From Arthrobacter crystallopoietes (GTDB lineage: Bacteria > Actinomycetota > Actinomycetes > Actinomycetales > Micrococcaceae): DNA of 64,000 nucleotides. This document shows positions 61,957-64,000 of the stretch, in pieces. Numbering within the stretch: the stretch's first letter is position 1; each line of letters opens with the position of its first letter. The DNA lies in assembly GCF_002849715.1 (NCBI RefSeq), contig NZ_CP018863.1:806001-870000 (forward strand), read 5' to 3'. The notes beneath the pieces were generated by a model. That model saw only the letters and a list, made by a program, of their open reading frames with translations, searched no databases and was not told where the DNA came from. The position numbers and the translations under genes are program-made.

Positions 61957-62609
61957 GCCAGTCACCGGAAGAAATCCGCGAAGAAATTGAACGGACCCGT
62001 GCAGAACTAGGTTCCGACGTCGACGCGCTGGCGGAAAAGGTCAGCCCCTCCGGGATGGCGCACCGGCAAGGTCAGAAAGTCCGGGACAAGATGAACCACG
62101 TCAAGAGCAGCATCATGGGCGCGGCCGACAACACCACCGGGTCGGCAAAATCCGGAATGCACCAGGCCGGAGAATCCGTTTCCCACACCGCCCAGCACGC
62201 CGGCGAAACGGTGCAGAACGCTCCGCATCAGGTCGCCGAGAAGACCCGCGGCAACCCCATGGCGGCCGGCCTCATTGCCTTCGGTGCCGGCATGCTGATT
62301 TCCTCGCTGATACCCGCGAGCCAAAAGGAACAGGAAGCGGCAACTGCCTTGAAGGAGAAGGCGAAACCGCTGAAAACCGAGCTCACCGATGCCGCCAAGC
62401 AGGTAGCGCAGGACATGAAGGGTCCGGCCCAGGAAGCCATGGAGTCCGTCAAGAGCTCAGCGCAGGATGCTGCCGCCAGGGTGAAGGACGAGAGCGCGGG
62501 CGCCGCCGCAGACGTCAAAGAGCGAGCCCAGGATGCTAAGTCCAATGTCCAGGACACTCAGTCAGGCTCCCCGGCCGCCGCCGGCTCTACGCTCCCTACC
62601 GGCTTCTAA
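61953..62609 (+). CDS. DUF3618 domain protein
   Basis: 218 residues. SPEEIREEIERTRAELGSDVDALAEKVSPS is the DUF3618 head. A long helical region, a hydrophobic segment (PMAAGLIAFGAGMLISSLI) and an alanine/lysine-rich tail follow. Overlaps the holin-X gene by four bases. Together with the preceding gene and YihY, these are probably a membrane-protection set. Confidence 0.9.
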   Translation: MSQSPEEIREEIERTRAELGSDVDALAEKVSPSGMAHRQGQKVRDKMNHVKSSIMGAADNTTGSAKSGMHQAGESVSHTAQHAGETVQNAPHQVAEKTRGNPMAAGLIAFGAGMLISSLIPASQKEQEAATALKEKAKPLKTELTDAAKQVAQDMKGPAQEAMESVKSSAQDAAARVKDESAGAAADVKERAQDAKSNVQDTQSGSPAAAGSTLPTGF

Positions 62610-62622
62610 AAGACATCCGGCG

Positions 62623-62665
62623 ACCAGTGCGGGCGGCAGGGACATTCCCGGCCGCCCGCACTGGT
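62623..62665. terminator. Bidirectional terminator, 15-bp stem
   Basis: ACCAGTGCGGGCGGC and GCCGCCCGCACTGGT are perfect complements with a 13-base loop, between the DUF3618 stop and the dehydrogenase stop. Confidence 0.65.
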
Positions 62666-62674
62666 CCGCCGCCG

Positions 62675-63667
62675 TCAGTGGCTGGAGCTGACGTAGCCGC
62701 GTTCCTTGTCCACCAGGTTGGCCAGCGGCTCCCCCGCGGTCCAGCGGGTCAGGTTCTGCAGGAACTGGTCCGCCAGGGCCTCGCGCCAGCCGATCACGTC
62801 CCCGCACATGTGCGCCGAAATGTGGACATTCTCCAGCTGCCAGAACGGGTGCCCGGCCGGCAGCGGCTCCTCCTCGAACACGTCCAGCGAAGCGGCAGCA
62901 ATCTTCCCCTCGCGCAGCGCCTCGACCAGTGCCGCCTCATCCACCAGCGCGCCACGGCCGACGTTGACCAGATGCGCGCTGGGCTTCATGGCCGCCAGGA
63001 CTTCGGCGTTCATCATGTGGCGGGTCTGCTCGGTCAGCGGCGCGATCAGCACAACATGGTCGGCCCAGCCGATATGCTCGGCCAGATCCGCGCTCGGCAC
63101 TACGGTGCCGAAGTCGCCGTCGTTATCCCTTGCGGTCCTGCCCACGCCGCGGACCTCGATGCCGACGGCGCGCAGCAGCCGGGCGGTGGCGCGGCCGATC
63201 CCGCCGGTGCCCACTACCAGTGCGCGCGAACCGCCGGTCGGGGTGAGCTCGCGGTGCTGCCAGACCGATTCCTGCTGCAGGCGCTTGCTCAGGTGCAGCT
63301 GCTTGTCGTGGGCGAGGATGGACGCCAGCGCGAACTCGGCGATGGGCCGGTCGAACGTGCCGTGGGCGTTGGTGACCAGCACCTCGGAGGCCCGCAGCTC
63401 GTCGAACATCATGGCATCCACCCCGGCCGCCGCCACGTGCACCCACTTCAGCGCATCCGCATTCGGCCAGGCCTCACCCAGCGCGGAGGAGAAGAAGTCC
63501 CAGAGGAACAGCACGTCGGCGCCGCGGGCGGCTTCCGGCAGACCGGCCGCATCGGTAATAACGACGTCGGCACGCGCCTTGATCTCGTCAAGATTGTAGG
63601 GGCGGGGCTGGCCCTCCGCAGCGAGAATGACAACGCGGGGACGGGAGCTGGAATCACGGTAAGTCAC
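62675..63667 (-). CDS. D-2-hydroxyacid dehydrogenase family protein
   Basis: 330 residues from a GTG at 63667. Motif VVGTGGIGRATARLL, catalytic Arg in NVGRGALVDEAALVEAL, Glu in DVFEEEPLPAGHPF and His in ISAHMCGDVIGW. The C-terminal His context is atypical, so substrate differs from the other two copies. It is divergent from the aminotransferase gene. Confidence 0.88.
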   Translation of the reverse strand: MTYRDSSSRPRVVILAAEGQPRPYNLDEIKARADVVITDAAGLPEAARGADVLFLWDFFSSALGEAWPNADALKWVHVAAAGVDAMMFDELRASEVLVTNAHGTFDRPIAEFALASILAHDKQLHLSKRLQQESVWQHRELTPTGGSRALVVGTGGIGRATARLLRAVGIEVRGVGRTARDNDGDFGTVVPSADLAEHIGWADHVVLIAPLTEQTRHMMNAEVLAAMKPSAHLVNVGRGALVDEAALVEALREGKIAAASLDVFEEEPLPAGHPFWQLENVHISAHMCGDVIGWREALADQFLQNLTRWTAGEPLANLVDKERGYVSSSH

Positions 63668-63691
63668 GCCTCCACGGTACGCGATGAGAGG

Positions 63692-63703
63692 ATTGTTGAC
63701 AAT
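63692..63703. promoter_or_regulatory. GntR-like operator and -35 box
   Basis: ATTGT-TG-ACAAT is a perfect 5-bp inverted repeat that also contains a perfect TTGACA (63696-63701) for the aminotransferase gene. This resembles operators of FCD-type GntR regulators. No clear -10 box was found. Confidence 0.45.
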
Positions 63704-63732
63704 AAACAGGTGTGACCTGCACCATAGGTGGC

Positions 63733-64000
63733 ATGACCTCTCTTAGCCCCGCGCTCAAGCAAGCAACGCCCATCGTCGTCGACCACGCCCTCGGCTCGTG
63801 GATCCATGCCACCGACGGCAAGGACTACCTGGATTTCACTACCGGCATCGGCGTGACCAGCACCGGCCACTGCCACCCGAAGGTTGTGGAAGCGGCGCGC
63901 GAACAGGTCGGCAAGATCATCCACGCCCAGTACACCACCGTGATGCACAAGCCGCTGCTGGCGCTGACCGAGAAGCTCGGCGAAGTCCTCCCCGCGGGGC
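63733..64000 (+). CDS. Class III aminotransferase (GABA aminotransferase-like), 5' part
   Basis: The first 89 codons of a gene that runs off the window. ALGSWIHATDGKDYLDFTTG and GHCHPKVVEAAREQVGKII are hallmarks of class III pyridoxal-phosphate aminotransferases, closest in style to 4-aminobutyrate aminotransferase. The active-site Lys lies beyond the end. Confidence 0.85.
   Translation, partial: MTSLSPALKQATPIVVDHALGSWIHATDGKDYLDFTTGIGVTSTGHCHPKVVEAAREQVGKIIHAQYTTVMHKPLLALTEKLGEVLPAG

Overview
The window is high-GC DNA (about 65% by eye) with densely packed genes, ATGA start/stop overlaps, many GTG starts and several leaderless-looking starts. Gene content points to an actinobacterium of the Micrococcaceae, Arthrobacter-like: DUF3040 and DUF2637 membrane proteins, an actinobacterial holin-X/DUF3618 operon, LAL-type LuxR regulators, and lipoprotein LolA-like plus ABC-2 transporters. 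It looks like ordinary chromosome rich in catabolic and stress accessory genes. I see no tRNA, rRNA, CRISPR array, transposase, integrase or phage structural gene.

Layout, left to right. 0.1-5.9 kb: a membrane-anchored FMN glutamate synthase-like protein, a HEAT-repeat protein, small proteins, and a protoglobin-hemerythrin pair. 6-9.2 kb: an MFS (CynX/NimT) permease overlapping its GntR regulator, divergent from a PanE-like reductase. 9.7-12.6 kb: a LolA-like secreted protein with an ABC-2 exporter. 12.7-14 kb: small stress-type proteins (ChaB/Rho_N, DUF3040). 14.2-24.2 kb: a sulfur-ester island with a Cys-type sulfatase, an SsuABC-type importer (ATPase, two permeases, lipoprotein), a YtcJ-type amidohydrolase, a TetR regulator, a formylglycine-generating enzyme and a second CynX/NimT permease. 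24.3-27.6 kb: a small membrane protein and a 915-residue LuxR. 27.7-32 kb: a copper operon with CopZ, a His-tailed membrane protein and an unusually long CopA. 32-38.5 kb: a hydrolase, an IclR regulator and a catabolic operon (GntP, CaiB, HMG-CoA-lyase-like, hydroxyacid dehydrogenase). 38.7-43.3 kb: DUF2637, GAPDH, a ROK regulator and a secreted M14 peptidase. 43.4-51 kb: three SRPBCC/AHSA1 proteins (one paired with ArsR, one fused to it), a dehydrogenase, an ankyrin lipoprotein, a UDG-like protein, a UbiG-like methyltransferase, a kinase and a membrane protein. 51.3-59.3 kb: a five-step overlapping operon of an Opp/Dpp-type importer with a DszA-like monooxygenase and a DszC-like flavoenzyme, probably organosulfur scavenging. 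59.6-62.6 kb: a YihY, holin-X and DUF3618 envelope operon. 62.7-64 kb: a third hydroxyacid dehydrogenase and the start of a class III aminotransferase.

Two clusters, sulfate esters at 14-24 kb and organosulfur oxidation at 51-59 kb, suggest a soil organism equipped to mine organic sulfur. The most unusual protein is the copper ATPase, which carries about 250 extra C-terminal residues rich in His and Met predicted to lie outside the cell. The most unusual DNA feature is a recurring word, ACGACGGCGG. It forms the stems of many terminator-like hairpins, including two nearly identical ones flanking the ArsR-SRPBCC pair, and it also occurs inside coding regions.
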